From NCBI GenBank assembly GCA_963575745.1, contig CAUYUJ010022048.1, forward strand, positions 399,001-463,000: a stretch of DNA of 64,000 nucleotides. Direction: 5' to 3'. This document shows positions 54,481-64,000 of this stretch, in pieces (the first letter of the stretch is position 1; each line of letters starts with the position of its first letter). The notes below the pieces were generated by a model. That model was not told where the DNA came from, searched no databases, and was given only the letters and a program-made list of their open reading frames with translations. The position numbers were made by a program, and so were the translations under genes. Source of the stretch: Prorocentrum cordatum (lineage: Eukaryota > Sar > Dinophyceae > Prorocentrales > Prorocentraceae).

Positions 54481-55668
54481 AGGCACGCGCGCGCATTCAT
54501 TGACAAATGCGTCTGAACCTGCCTTGGCAAATGCGTCTGAACTTTGTTTACACGCACGCACGCGCCTCTTTGGGCGATGTTGGGGCCCTCCTGCTGCCTT
54601 CTTGGGGCATTCGAGCCCTTCCTGGGACCGTCTTGGAGGATATCGATCATTGGGGCCCTCTTGGGGCGTTTTTTGAACGCTCTTGGGCGCTCTTGGGGCC
54701 GTCTTGGGGCTATCTTGGGCCTCTCTTGGAGCCCTCTTGGGCCATCCTGGAGCCATCCTCAGGCCTCGGGAGCCCATCGGAAGCGAAAGGGCGAGAAGGC
54801 AATAATCATTGGTTCGGCACTGGACCCACCCCTGGAACCCCGTCCACTGAGCGCGGAGCGCGCCAGGGGCGTCGCCGGAGGCGCCGCCAGGGGGCCCCAG
54901 CGCGATCCGAGGAATCCGCGCGGACCTCCGAGTCTTATGGTGTCTGTCATTGTTTGCTCCCCCCATACAGCCCACGAGAAACCCAAGGCCCGAGCCGCAA
55001 CAAGGCATAGGAAATGTCCAGAGCGGGCCCCCGTGCGACCCACAAGGCCCTAAGCGGCCGCCAAGAATCCGCCACAAGGATCAAGAGTTACTGCGAAGGC
55101 CTCACGGCCGGCGCCGCCGGACCTGAAGGGGGACGACGACGACGACGACGATGGCGACGACGACGACGACGCTGGCGAGCACGACCCCCACGACACCCAC
55201 AAGGCCACAAGCCCAAGAATCCTAAAGAGGGTCCAGCAATACTTTGGGGAAGAAAGTGCGGCATATACATGGCGATTCGGAGCTCCGCCCGGATTTCTTG
55301 GATCGGCGCTGTAGCTCAATGAAGGCGCCCCTGGCGCGCTCCGCGCGCCAGGGAGGGGGGTCCAGCGCCGACCCGAGAATTCCGCGCGGACCTCCCAGAT
55401 TTTATGGTTATGCCTTTCTTTGTTCCCCCCATACTTTCACTCGAATCCCAGATTCTTCCACATGGGCTCCGACGGGCACCTCCCAGGCCTCCTGTCCACA
55501 ACCCGGGGACGGCGGTGGCACCAGTTGACAAAGCTTGTCTGGTTCTGTCCTCACCCCTCCACAACCGCCTCTCCCTCCTCCTCCTCCTCCTCCTCCTCCT
55601 CCTCCTCCTCCTCCTCCTCCTCCTCCTCCTCCTCCTCCTCCTCTTCCTCCTAGCCCCCGAGGCCCAGA
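54481..55668. repeat. CTTGGGG array, duplicated block and hairpin; no gene
   Basis: 54560-54780 is another reverse-orientation CTTGGGG array. A diverged direct duplication ('ccgcgcggacctcc', 'ttgttccccccatac') spans about 54840-54990 and 55320-55450. Within it, CCCTGGCGCG-ctccg-CGCGCCAGGG (about 55328-55352) is a perfect 10-bp-stem hairpin. (GAC)n lies at about 55130-55170 and (TCC)n at about 55575-55652. Confidence 0.75.
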
Positions 55669-57375
55669 TTGCAGTTTCGGGCGATACAGACATCCCACTA
55701 TGTAGAGAGTGCGGTGTTCCCCCCCGAGCCCGCACTCCAGCCCGCGGCGGGGGCCATGTTGCGGTTTCTTGGATACAACCCTATGTCTGCGGGTTTCTAC
55801 CGAATGGAGGAGATATTGCAGGAGGTGGGGAACTTTGACATGAGCGCCCTCGCAGGCACGAAGAACACGGTGAGCTCGGGCGAGTGCACGCTCAAGCGCA
55901 CCATCAAGGGGCGACTCGTGCACGAGGCACCTTATGGCAAGGCTCCGTTCTCGAACAACGCTTGCGGAGTGGCCGTCGTGCTTCCACATCGGGTGCAAGA
56001 AAAACATGTATTGAGAATTTGGAGATGCCCATCAGAGGCACTTGGTAGAGCTATCGCAGCGAGGGTGAAGAAGGCAGCTCTTGACATATGCGTGGTGAGT
56101 GTTTATTATCCACCCCAGCCTACACAACGCAAGCAACGTGGAGCGTATTTTAGAACTACTGCTGTTATTATTGCTTGGCTACAGAGTGTCCTGGATGCTT
56201 TGCCTGTTCGATGTACCCCCCTCATTTACACGGACCTCAATGACGGGATGGGCTTAATGAGTAGAGATGGTTCTTGGATGGAATGTACGACGGACTCCCT
56301 GGGTTCGGCAAATCGAGAACGGCTTCCACACGGTGCTGGTCATCGTTTCAGGGAACCTCTTGAACACCATCACCTCTGGGCTGCCAACACACACGGGGCC
56401 GATGTGGTTTCAACGTTCTTCGGGAGCAACACGAATTCGAGGATAGATTACGTTTGCTGCCCGCTCGGGATGAAACACCCGATCCGTTCCTGTTCTACGC
56501 TGAGACGCCTGGGGGCAAAACTCCAACCTGGGCGTGGGCCACCGCCAAAGGACCATCTACCTGTCGCTTCAGTGCTGTATTATAACAAGGGCGATCAATA
56601 TCAGGAGGAGGAGGATGAGGAGAAGAACATTTCTTGGGACAGGGAAGCTATGATTCAAGCTCTTAGGCATGGGACACGTCGCCTTGAATGTTTAGATGCA
56701 TTCCGGCTTGAGTTTCAGAATGTTCATGTTCACTGGCTGCGGGACCACACTTCACCCGATGAGATTTTCGACGCCGTCGAATCTGCACTGCGCTCCGCTG
56801 TTGAGCAGGTCTTTTCAAAGGCCCCAACGACGGACCCAGAGTTCCAGCTGCACAGCAAATGGCGCCGCAGGCTTTTGAAGGAGCGGACCGCGATCCGTGG
56901 CCAGAAGCTGGATTGCGACGAGGCCGATATCGAAGTTATTGATCAGCAACTCCGCGACATCTCATCTCGAATTTGTAAGTTGAGGAGACAAGCTGTGAGA
57001 AGGAGGGGGGCCAGATTAGTGGAGGAGAGTTCTGAGCATTGGAAACATCGCAGAGTTGCTGAAGCTATGTCGACTGCACGCCGTGCTGCATCGCGCCGAT
57101 ATGGCCCCAAGCGCAGAGACGGCCGTCTTGCATGTGCCCGCTTACCTACAGCTCAGACTTGGAAGGACGTATGGATGAGGGAGGGCAAGGACGGGGGCAT
57201 CACATGCACTGATATCGACTGGGAGGCGCGGAGGGAGGAGCACGATGAGGACTACCCTCTCATTGAGGACGAGGAGGCGTTGGAGCTGGCGGAGGAGGAC
57301 CTCTCTCAGATGCGTAGATATATAAGATCGGCCCCCAGGCGCCGTGCAGTGCCCTGCTTCATGTGCCCCGCTTGA
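55669..57375 (+). CDS. LINE endonuclease and linker
   Basis: Frame of 568 codons; the ATG at 55756 is a reasonable start because the endonuclease fold begins there. AP-endonuclease features: MEEILQEVGNFDMSALAGTK (fold start; the usual QE is AG here), ICVVSVYYPPQ, IYTDLNDGMG (the G/T-D-x-N motif), NSRIDYVCCPLG and KDHLPV (catalytic D-H near the end of the domain, about residue 300). The remaining 270 residues are a charged helical linker leading to the RT. The endonuclease would nick target DNA for target-primed reverse transcription. The change of the metal-binding Glu motif could weaken activity. The frame ends at 57375 as the RT frame takes over, implying an indel near 57350. Confidence 0.82.
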   Translation: MQFRAIQTSHYVESAVFPPEPALQPAAGAMLRFLGYNPMSAGFYRMEEILQEVGNFDMSALAGTKNTVSSGECTLKRTIKGRLVHEAPYGKAPFSNNACGVAVVLPHRVQEKHVLRIWRCPSEALGRAIAARVKKAALDICVVSVYYPPQPTQRKQRGAYFRTTAVIIAWLQSVLDALPVRCTPLIYTDLNDGMGLMSRDGSWMECTTDSLGSANRERLPHGAGHRFREPLEHHHLWAANTHGADVVSTFFGSNTNSRIDYVCCPLGMKHPIRSCSTLRRLGAKLQPGRGPPPKDHLPVASVLYYNKGDQYQEEEDEEKNISWDREAMIQALRHGTRRLECLDAFRLEFQNVHVHWLRDHTSPDEIFDAVESALRSAVEQVFSKAPTTDPEFQLHSKWRRRLLKERTAIRGQKLDCDEADIEVIDQQLRDISSRICKLRRQAVRRRGARLVEESSEHWKHRRVAEAMSTARRAASRRYGPKRRDGRLACARLPTAQTWKDVWMREGKDGGITCTDIDWEARREEHDEDYPLIEDEEALELAEEDLSQMRRYIRSAPRRRAVPCFMCPA

Positions 57376-58363
57376 GCTCTGGCATATGGCGCTGTATCCT
57401 AACTGGAGAAAAACTAAAGTGGAAGGCCTGGGAGCCCCTAACAAAGCCCCTGACAATCGTGTGTTCTGGCATTTGGCTCTTCTTGGGCTCCAGAAGATAC
57501 GGTCCTACAATATGATCCCGAAGTTTTGGAACTGCAGTCTTGGGGCTCCCTTACATAAGAGTCACCGAAGAGGCCCAGTAGGAAAACGAGTTGTTCACAT
57601 TCTTCCTGTTCCAGGCAAGGCGTACTTTGCGAGAAAGTTTAAATGCCAGCCAGGCCAGGCTGACTATGGGTTCGTTCGAGAGCGGCGAAGAGAGACAGCT
57701 ATTCTTGTATCCAACACGGTATCACATCGCCTTCGCCGATCTCGACGAACATTCTGCATGTGCTTCAAAGATTTGAGTAATGCGTTCGCCAGCAGTTTGC
57801 GGGGGCGAATGGACGCTGCAGTTGAGGAATATGTCGCGCCCGAGGACCAGGCAGTTTGTCGCCTTCGGTACCGCGAGGCGGTTGTTGCCCTACCTGCTGG
57901 GGAGGGTGGGGGGATCGCACTCAAGACCCAGCAGGGCGGGCTCATGGGGGACCCGTGCATTGTCCAAGCTTCCAGCGGGGCCTCCAGACAACCCATTGAC
58001 GACTGGCGCGAGGATGTACAGCACGACGACCCTTGCAGCAGCGAGCTAGCCTCCTCCTGGGAGGGACACCGAGTCGGGTTGAGTTTATTGAAGTATGCTG
58101 ATGATTTACATAGTTTTAGTTCGGCGGATTATGGCTCGACCCTCCCTGACTTTGCGAACGATATTAAGAAGCACGACATACTTTTGAACAGTAGATTGGG
58201 CCCATGTCGGTTCGGGCAGAACATGTCCAAACAAGAATTCATGATGCACTTCGGGGTTCACAGTACCTACTTAACATATCCTCAGGAAAGGCGGGGTGGA
58301 CCTCCAGGGCTCTATCAGGGAACAAGTCAGGTACCTGGGGCCACATGTTGTTCTTCGGGATAG
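57344..58363 (+). pseudogene. LINE reverse transcriptase, fingers and palm
   Basis: The frame is open without an evident start, because the true protein enters from the preceding frame. Motif 1/2 region: RRGPVGKRVVHILPVPGKAY. Motif A: CFKDLSNAFASS (Asp). Motif B: ALKTQQGGLMGDP. Motif C: LLKYADDLHSF, the catalytic YADD (about 58090-58110). All core residues are present, so the palm was recently functional. About 58290-58330 the reading moves to the next frame, where the conserved YLGPHV of the RT C-terminus is found. Confidence 0.85.
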
Positions 58364-58943
58364 TGCGCGCCATGAAATTGATAGGCGCATCAATGCTGCT
58401 TGGGTTTCATTTAGATCTCTGGGCTCTGTCTGGCAATTGGATCTGCAGTGGAACTTTAAACGCTTATTACTCCAGGGCTTCGCCTACAACTCTCTCTTGG
58501 GTGGCCTCGAGGCGTTCGTGCCGACCGCGTCTGATTACTCTCGGTTGGAGGCCGCTCTCGCTCGATTTTGTCGTATTGCGATGGCTGGAAAGGCCACCGA
58601 CTGGTCAGGAAGTCACCCTCACACATTGACTAATGAAGAGCTTTTGAGATTGTGGAGACTTTCGATTCCCATCCTGGAGCTACGTATTCGGCGAGTTCGT
58701 TTAGTTCAGAGTTGGGCCCGACGGCCCCTTCACCACCTTCAGGTTCTATGTGCACTGTTCGGGGAACTTCCTAATGAACAATGGGGGCCTCTCGACGAAT
58801 CGGGGGGTTTAAGTCCGTCTGCATGTTCTTGGGCATTCCAGCCGCGGGCCGATCTTCAGAGCATGGCTCAGGAGCTGGACCAGGAAGTTTTTGACGAAGC
58901 CGCTCGGGACTTCAGGCGGCTGCTCGACGAGGCGACTGCTTAA
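58296..58943 (+). pseudogene. LINE reverse transcriptase, C-terminal part
   Basis: It contains VRYLGPHVVLRDSARHEIDRRIN (typical RT7/thumb start, by position and wording) and WQLDLQWNFKRLLLQGFAYN. An acidic C-terminal helix (AQELDQEVFDEAARDFRRLL) follows before the stop at 58943. A new frame opens 12 bp further in the same register, so this stop may itself be a point mutation. Confidence 0.75.
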
Positions 58944-58955
58944 TTTTTTGCTGGC

Positions 58956-59411
58956 GTGGATGTCTCCGCGTGCAGATCGAGACAATGCGCCGTGGAGATC
59001 GCGCCCGCAGACTTTGTATCGGTGCCACATGCGCCCCGTGTACTGGAAGAAGAGACTCCTCCTGCCCCTCTACCTTGGAAATGCTGGCTGCCCTCGGAGG
59101 AGAACCCCGTTGAGGTTTGTGCGGTATCGTTTGGTAACCGCAGGGGCCTCATGAACCACCTCAGGGGCACTCATGGGCTCAGAAATGTATGTCACCTCAT
59201 TACGCCAACAAACACATGCGCACACTGCAGGCAAATATTCGCATGCAAAGCAAATGCAGCCAAACATGTAATGGGATCTATGCCCCGTGGGCATTGTCAA
59301 ACAGTGGGCCCCTCGGCTTTGGAAGAGCTGATCCCGGTGTCAAGAGCGCCCTGTACCCCAGGTACGACGCGTCGGCGGGCATGGCGGCAGCAGGCAAAAC
59401 GACAGGGATGA
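58956..59411 (+). pseudogene. LINE zinc-finger region
   Basis: It continues in the register of the RT C-terminus after one stop. Two zinc-binding patterns are visible. One is C-(10)-LMNHLRGTHG, a C2H2-like finger with one Cys inside the preceding VCAVSFGN. The other is CAHCRQIFACKANAAKHVMGS followed by GHC. Such fingers at the C-terminus of non-LTR elements bind RNA or target DNA. The frame turns to low-quality sequence after about 59370. Confidence 0.7.
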
Positions 59412-59818
59412 TGTACAACGGCGCCGGGTGGATGAAGCTCGAGAAGGGAGGCCACTCCGTCGACCGCAGGCTTCGCGGGCCCCCGCGCGTGCACGGGCGC
59501 AGCAAGCAGTTTGCCGAGGGCGCTCCACCAGACCACGCGAAACGGTGGGACGCGAAGAAGGAGTTCTTCGCCAAGGCGCAGAAGCTGGGCAGGGGGATCC
59601 TGTATTTCAGGGCGTGGGTGCTCAAGGCGATGAAAGGGGAGACTGCCAAGGCCATCATTTCATGCCACTCCCACCATGACCTCATCGGTCTCGTTCTCTG
59701 CCGCCTGCTCGAGGCGACGACGGAGTTCAAGGGAGGGGCGCATCCAGCAGGTGCGGCCCCACGCGGGCCCTTGGAGAAGAAGCTCGTGGAGGAGGTCGGG
59801 ATGTGGGACAAGCTGTAG
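59381..59818 (+). pseudogene. LINE C-terminal helical segment
   Basis: From ATG 59381 (another frame) the reading is protein-like for 145 codons: Lys/Arg-rich (KKEFFAKAQKLGRGILYFRA), then AIISCHSHHDLIGLVLCRLL and a final EKKLVEEVGMWDKL. No known domain. Its position directly after the zinc fingers and the matching codon style suggest it is the continuation of the element's polyprotein after a one-base change, rather than a separate gene. Confidence 0.5.
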
Positions 59819-59909
59819 GTAGCTCCAGTAGATTCGACACATACATAGAACTAGAAACTGTTGATGAGCCTAGGGAGGAGCTTTACGTCCCTGTTTCGTT
59901 TCTTCTTCC

Positions 59910-60128
59910 AGGGCCAGGGAGGCCTTTTCTGGAAGCGAACGGTTTCGTGAGCTCGTGGCCCGAGGCAGTGTGGAGCCAGCGGTACTTAATCGTCCCGCTC
60001 TGAGCACCTACGCCGCAGCGCCTCTCCCAAGGCCCCCTCCTATCACTCCGATAATATATGCCCCTAGAGGTAAGACTGGCTCCAAAGGCAAGGGGAAGGG
60101 TCGGAGGTCGGGGGGTGGGCTTGGCTGA
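59910..60128 (+). pseudogene. LINE C-terminal basic tail
   Basis: In the same register as the zinc-finger frame, 59910-60128 reads REAFSGSERFRELVARGSVE, then a Pro-rich stretch, and ends GKTGSKGKGKGRRSGGGLG before TGA. The preceding 'tttcgtttcttcttccag' looks like a polypyrimidine tract with AG. That raises the possibility of an intron between 59818 and 59910, but a frameshift is simpler. A Lys/Gly-rich tail is a common nucleic-acid-binding ending. Confidence 0.5.
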
Positions 60129-60348
60129 GGGTCCCCGTGCCTTTGGAGCCTGCCTCCCTGGGGTTGCATGCCCATTTCGGGGAGTGCAGGACGGCCAGTG
60201 CCGCCTCGATGCGGAGTGCGCTGGCTGTATTGCGATGTCTGGGGAGTGCAGAAGCTACCCGACTCAGAGTCCTCTATCTCTGTACGTAAGTCTGATGCAG
60301 CGTGCTGTAGCAGTATGACAGGGGTGACGGCAGGACTCCACGAGCTAT

Positions 60349-60490
60349 TCATTCATTCATTCCTCTTCCTCCTCCTCCTCCTCTTCCTCCTCCTCCTCCT
60401 CCAAGTCGTCGTCGTCGTCGTCCTCCTCCTCCTCCTCCTCCTCCTCCTCCTCCTCAAAGTCGTCGTCCTCCTCCTCGTCCTCCACAGCTC
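60349..60490. repeat. (TCC)n/(CGT)n tract
   Basis: 'attcattcattc' leads into interrupted TCC and TCG repeats. It abuts the 3' end of the LINE. Confidence 0.88.
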
Positions 60491-60792
60491 CGCCCTCGGC
60501 CTCTTTGCCGCCGTCGTCGCCGTCGTCCTCCTCTTGGCATCTTCCTTTGTCCCTGCCTTCCCATAAGTTGTGATCCTTTGTGTGATGGCCATTCTCTTGT
60601 CCCCATCTACCCACTCTCTACCTCCATTTCCTGATCCCGAACGGCCCACGGCTAACAGTGGAAAACACCAAACTACAAGACAAGGCACTCGTTTGCTTGA
60701 TCAGCGCATGGCCTACCCATCCAGTTCATATACGACCTTGTTATGGGTGCGCCGTTGCGTTCGGGTATGACGTCGCCAGTGGCTGGAACCTT
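60491..60792. other. No gene seen
   Basis: Unique sequence without a supported frame. Confidence 0.4.
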
Positions 60793-60836
60793 CTAGGACA
60801 TAAGCGCGCGCGAAACGCGCGCGTGATTCGAGTATG
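60793..60836. other. GCGC hairpin, partly decayed
   Basis: An 8-bp alternating CG stem (60805-60812 with 60816-60823) has an AAA loop. The outer arms are eroded: TTCTAGGA on the left and ATTCGAGT on the right. It is followed by TATG repeats, as the other members are followed by (TA)n. Confidence 0.7.
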
Positions 60837-61050
60837 TATGTATAGTACGGATGGATGTTTGTGATAAGAAATAGGTCGATGGATGCATTCGTGGCCATAT
60901 GATGGATTGATGGGTAGATCGTTAGATGGTTGGGCCGACCGGTTTTTGGATAAGTATGCGATGTGCGGGTTTATGGCTGAAATTTTGGGTGGGCGGGCGA
61001 ACGAATGTATAGATCGGTACATGTACGTGTGTGGGACAGTGCTGAATCAG
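60837..61050. repeat. Degenerate tetranucleotide (GATN) sequence
   Basis: 'gatggatg', 'gatcgttagatg' and 'gtatagatcgg' wording suggests a heavily mutated GATG/GTAT microsatellite between the two hairpin remnants. Confidence 0.45.
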
Positions 61051-61080
61051 GCTCGAACCTAAGTGCGCGCATGGTTCTAG
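61051..61080. other. GCGC hairpin remnant
   Basis: CTCGAACCTAAG and GGTTCTAG survive as outer arms. The central CG stem is reduced to GTGCGCGCAT. This is the most decayed member of the 16666 family. Confidence 0.65.
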
Positions 61081-61800
61081 TGCTTTCCATGTTGCAGCAG
61101 TCCCTTTGGAGGAGGACGGGGGCGAGGGTCGAGGAGGCGGAGGTGATTGATCAGCGACGTCAAGTAGGATGATGATGGAGGAACCGGGGCTGGGTTGGAG
61201 GAGTAGTGGGGAGGCGGAGGAACGAGATCGTGGAGAGAAGGCAGAGGGAGAAGGGATAGCACGCAGTTGTTGTTTGCCTTTGCGTGTTAATGTAGTGGCC
61301 TTCGGCCCATCTCGCCACCCACTTGGGGTATTGGTCAGGGGGATCCCGGATGCCCGTTGGGAGCCTGTTGGGATAGCTTGTGAGGCATCTCGGAATCGTA
61401 TTGGCGGCTTTTTTGAAGTGTCGGCGGGGGGGGTTCGTCGCCTCTTGAGGCCGGTTGGCGGTCTTGGGACGGTTTCATTTCCTTTTTTCTTTGTTTTTTT
61501 TTATTTTTCTTTCTTCTTTTTTTTTTCCTTTAATTTCTTTTGCTCTCTCTTTTCTTTCTTTTTTATTTATTCTTTTATCTTTCTTTTTAGTTCATCTTTC
61601 TTTCTTTCCTCTTTGGGTGGAGGGCTCGATATTTCAATGAATTGTCCCTTCCTTGGGCCCGTCTTGGGGCCTCCTGGGCCGCCGTGGGACCCTCTGGGGC
61701 CGTCTTGGGGTTCGCTTGGGCGTATTGGCCAGGAGCGCCTGGGAAATTGAGGGTCGAGACAATGTAGAACCTTGAAGCGAACTCCATCAAAACTGACAAC
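61081..61800. repeat. T-rich tract and CTTGGGG units, no gene
   Basis: 61465-61600 is an interrupted poly-T/TTTC tract. 61640-61730 has 'gggcccgtcttggggcctcc' wording of the CTTGGGG family. The frame 61169-61750 crosses both and is not credible. Confidence 0.6.
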
Positions 61801-62870
61801 AACATCTTTCAACGCGGATGAGCGACGAGCCTTTGGGCGCTACTCCGTTTCGTGCTGAGGGCACGGTGGTGGATATGAGTCTGTGTGTTTCCGAAGAGTT
61901 TCGTTTTGCCGCTATACGTCCGAAGCTGTCGTTTGGTGTCATGTCTTCTTGTGTGTCCCGTTGTCGAAGCTTTCCCAGCATTTCTACGGTCTGCGGTGTT
62001 CAATGTTTCGCAGCGTCTCGTGTTCTGCCAAGCTGTTTCAAGCTCTCACATATTCCCGTCCCCTTTCCTCCTACTTCTACACCTTGTGGAGATGTGCCAT
62101 GGCTGGGTTATGACGAAGCCGATGGGGGTCTCCATGTTGTTGCTCTACGCCGCCTGGGCGAGTGCGAAGATCGCCACAGGGGGACCCTCGCGCTCCCTTG
62201 CCCTTACACCGATCTCCCCGTTCCCTCCCTTCACTGCCCTCCATCCCCTCCCCTTCTCCCCTTTCCCCCTCCCATCTCGCCTTCTCGCCATCGGCTCGAC
62301 TCCCCTCCCGCATCACCAGCGTCCCCTCCCCTCCATAGCCCTCATCTCGCCTTCGCTCTTATACGGTCCTTCCCCAGCCCCTCCCTTCCTTTGCCCTCTG
62401 CCGTCCACCCGGCTCCCCCCACTCGGCTCTCCCCCCGTGAAGCAGGAGGAGGGCCGAAGGTGGAAGGAAGATGGATGAGGACAGGACGGGAGAAGGGTGA
62501 AGAGGAAGAGGTAAGCTAGGTGCGATCGCGCCATATCTGAGTGTTCTATCCCTCCCTCCCATCCTTGTTCATTGCGCTGAATGTTCTTGATGCGCGGACG
62601 CGTGTCATCGCTGACCTGGGACTTCACAAAGCACCTCGTCGTGTTATGCGCAATCGGTAGAGGGAATCTGCGTACATAGGAGCAGGAGGAGGAGGAGGAG
62701 GATGTTGCGGGTGAGCAGAAGGATGAGCAGGAGAAAAATAGAGGACAATGAGGAAAGACGAGGACGAGCACGAACAGCAGCAGCAGGAATAGGAGTTGAA
62801 GGAGTGGGAGGAGCAGGAGGACCAGGGGAAGTCGGAAGAGGGAAAAATAGGGGGCGACAAGGATGACAAC
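61801..62870. other. No gene seen
   Basis: 61860-62060 has degenerate wording like the 44-kb array ('cgttttgccgctatacgtcc', 'gtttcaagctc'). 62190-62420 is C/T-rich. Overlapping frames conflict, and none has a motif. Confidence 0.4.
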
Positions 62871-64000
62871 TAATTTGGATGCAGAGAAATGGGCCGCGCA
62901 GGGGCCAGAGCGCCATTCTGACAACGAGGGCACAAAGCCGATCCGAAAATGAGACCCGCGCTGCTGCGGAAGCACCATGTTTGAAACACAAAACAAGCAG
63001 ACCATATCGCAAAACCACTTAGGGGAAACACTAGCTCGGCCCAATCCTGTGTGAAAAGACAAAACAGGACGCGGAAGGGGGCCGGATATCTTCCGCATGG
63101 AGTCAGGGGAGAGAGGAGAGCAGTATTCATGGTGTGTAATTGTGGAGGTGGAGAGCACGAATTTAGGTTAGGCGCGAGCTGTGTCCGAGAGAACATCATA
63201 GTCCTCTGCTCGGACGGAGCCCCGCGTGGCTCTGGCAGAGGGGTCGGCCGGCATAGGTGTCGTGGAATTGTGTCCAGATGTTCGGAGCGTGCCCAGACTT
63301 CCAAAATTGGTGGTGATTGGCGGCAATGTTCGGCCTGGTACAGTCACAAACGACTCGGGATGGAAACTCTGTCTTGGGGAAGGGGTCCACGTTGTGCGAA
63401 GAGATCACGGCGTCGCAGTTCAGGGTAGACCAGACAGCATTGACATTTGTTGCGCAGCTGGCACGAGCGTCAAGAACAACGCCTGCGCTGCATGGGCACC
63501 CTCCTCCTCCTCCTCCTTCTCCTCCTCCTCCTGTTCTTCACGTGTGGGTTCTCCATCTCGCGAAGTGTTCCTCGCTCTGGGTGCCTCCGTGGGGCCTTGG
63601 CCCCCTGGCGAGGCGAGGCGGCTCGCGTGCTTCCTCCACGTTCGCGTGGCCCGGGCTCGACCGCAGTGCGCAGCAGGCAGCGGCGGCCGAGTGTGGGGTT
63701 TGCAACGGCACTGCGCTCCCATGCAGGGGCGCTGGAGGCTGCGGGTAGGCACGCGCAGGTGCGAACTACCTGGCACTGCCGCAGAAGGAGGGGCAGGGAA
63801 GAGAGACGGGGAAGGGCGGGAAGGGCGGGAGGGAAGTCGGGGGAGGGAGGGAGGGAAGGCAGGGAGGTCAGGGAAAGAAAGGAAGTTGGGGAAAGGGGGG
63901 GAGGGAAGCCAGAACAGAGAGGGAGGGGGAGGGGGGGCGGGAGCGGGAAAACAGGAGCGGCGACGGCAGCCGCTGCAGTGGTGGCAGCGAGGGCAGTGGT
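62871..64000. other. No gene seen; dispersed repeat and G-rich end
   Basis: 62930-63140 is a diverged copy of the 29.7-29.93 kb repeat edge ('gagacccgcgctgctgcgg', 'gagagaggagag.agt.ttcat'). A TCC tract lies at about 63504-63535. 63780-63950 is GGGA-rich low-complexity DNA. Confidence 0.5.

Larger units (their letters stand above)
55669..60340 (+). mobile_element. LINE-type non-LTR retrotransposon, frameshifted
   Basis: Domain order is AP-type endonuclease (55756-57375), reverse transcriptase (57344-58943), zinc-finger region (58956-59411), helical segment (59381-59818) and basic tail (59910-60128). The protein passes through three frames, so this copy carries at least two or three indels. 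No ORF1 is seen upstream; a (TCC)n tract begins just before the endonuclease, so the 5' end may be truncated. The 3' side runs into 'attcattcattcctcttcc' and another TCC tract (about 60349), which may mark the insertion end. I see no target-site duplication. Confidence 0.85.

Overview
The window reads as nuclear DNA of a dinoflagellate. The strongest sign is several relict copies of the dinoflagellate spliced leader (SL, ending GTAGCCATTTTGGCTCAAG) standing in the genome just upstream of intronless reading frames. This is the signature of spliced-leader mRNAs that were reverse-transcribed and reinserted. Very low gene density, GC-rich coding, large microsatellites and abundant degenerate retroelements fit the same picture. 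I cannot name the species.

Layout. 1-9.4 kb is repeat-dominated: degenerate repeats, a 73-bp tandem array (2640-3357), a small inverted-repeat element (4466-4613), and an ~800-bp TG/GTGAGA microsatellite. 9.47-10.07 kb has tandem relict SLs and an eroded retroposed ORF. 10.5-23 kb is a mosaic of (TA)n/(CT)n microsatellites, CCCAAGAGG-type arrays, a sixfold composite repeat (15.3-18.3 kb) carrying a 14-bp-stem hairpin, and GCGC hairpins beside microsatellites. 23.6-25.3 kb (minus strand) holds a broken ORF. 26.7-35.9 kb is tandem repeats (about 162 bp at 27.3-28.8 kb) and long (GGA)n/(TCC)n tracts.

36.2-37.35 kb carries the best host-gene candidate. It is an intact 341-codon single-pass membrane protein preceded by four or five nested relict SLs. 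37.5-46.8 kb has further tandem arrays and two MITE-like elements with target-site duplications (40738-40943, 42689-42930).

46866-54359 is the most interesting part: a complete tyrosine-recombinase (YR) retrotransposon bounded by split direct repeats in the order A1 - ORFs - B1 - A2 - B2. It sits inside a (TA)n microsatellite. It encodes a Gag-like protein, a broken reverse transcriptase, RNase H, a tyrosine recombinase, and a 3' ORF with motifs of a cytosine-C5-type DNA methyltransferase. About 1.4 kb of repetitive DNA interrupts the RT where the catalytic YxDx motif should be.

55.7-60.1 kb is a LINE-type retrotransposon with an AP-type endonuclease, a reverse transcriptase with a YADD box, zinc knuckles and a basic C-terminal tail, broken by frameshifts. 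The last 3.9 kb has hairpin/microsatellite remnants and low-complexity DNA with no convincing gene.

How the parts relate: two retrotransposon classes and recycled spliced-leader cDNAs account for nearly all coding sequence. The rest is repeat-built DNA. Most long open frames through GGA, TG, TA or CCCAAGAGG tracts are artefacts of codon-length periodicity and are not listed as genes.
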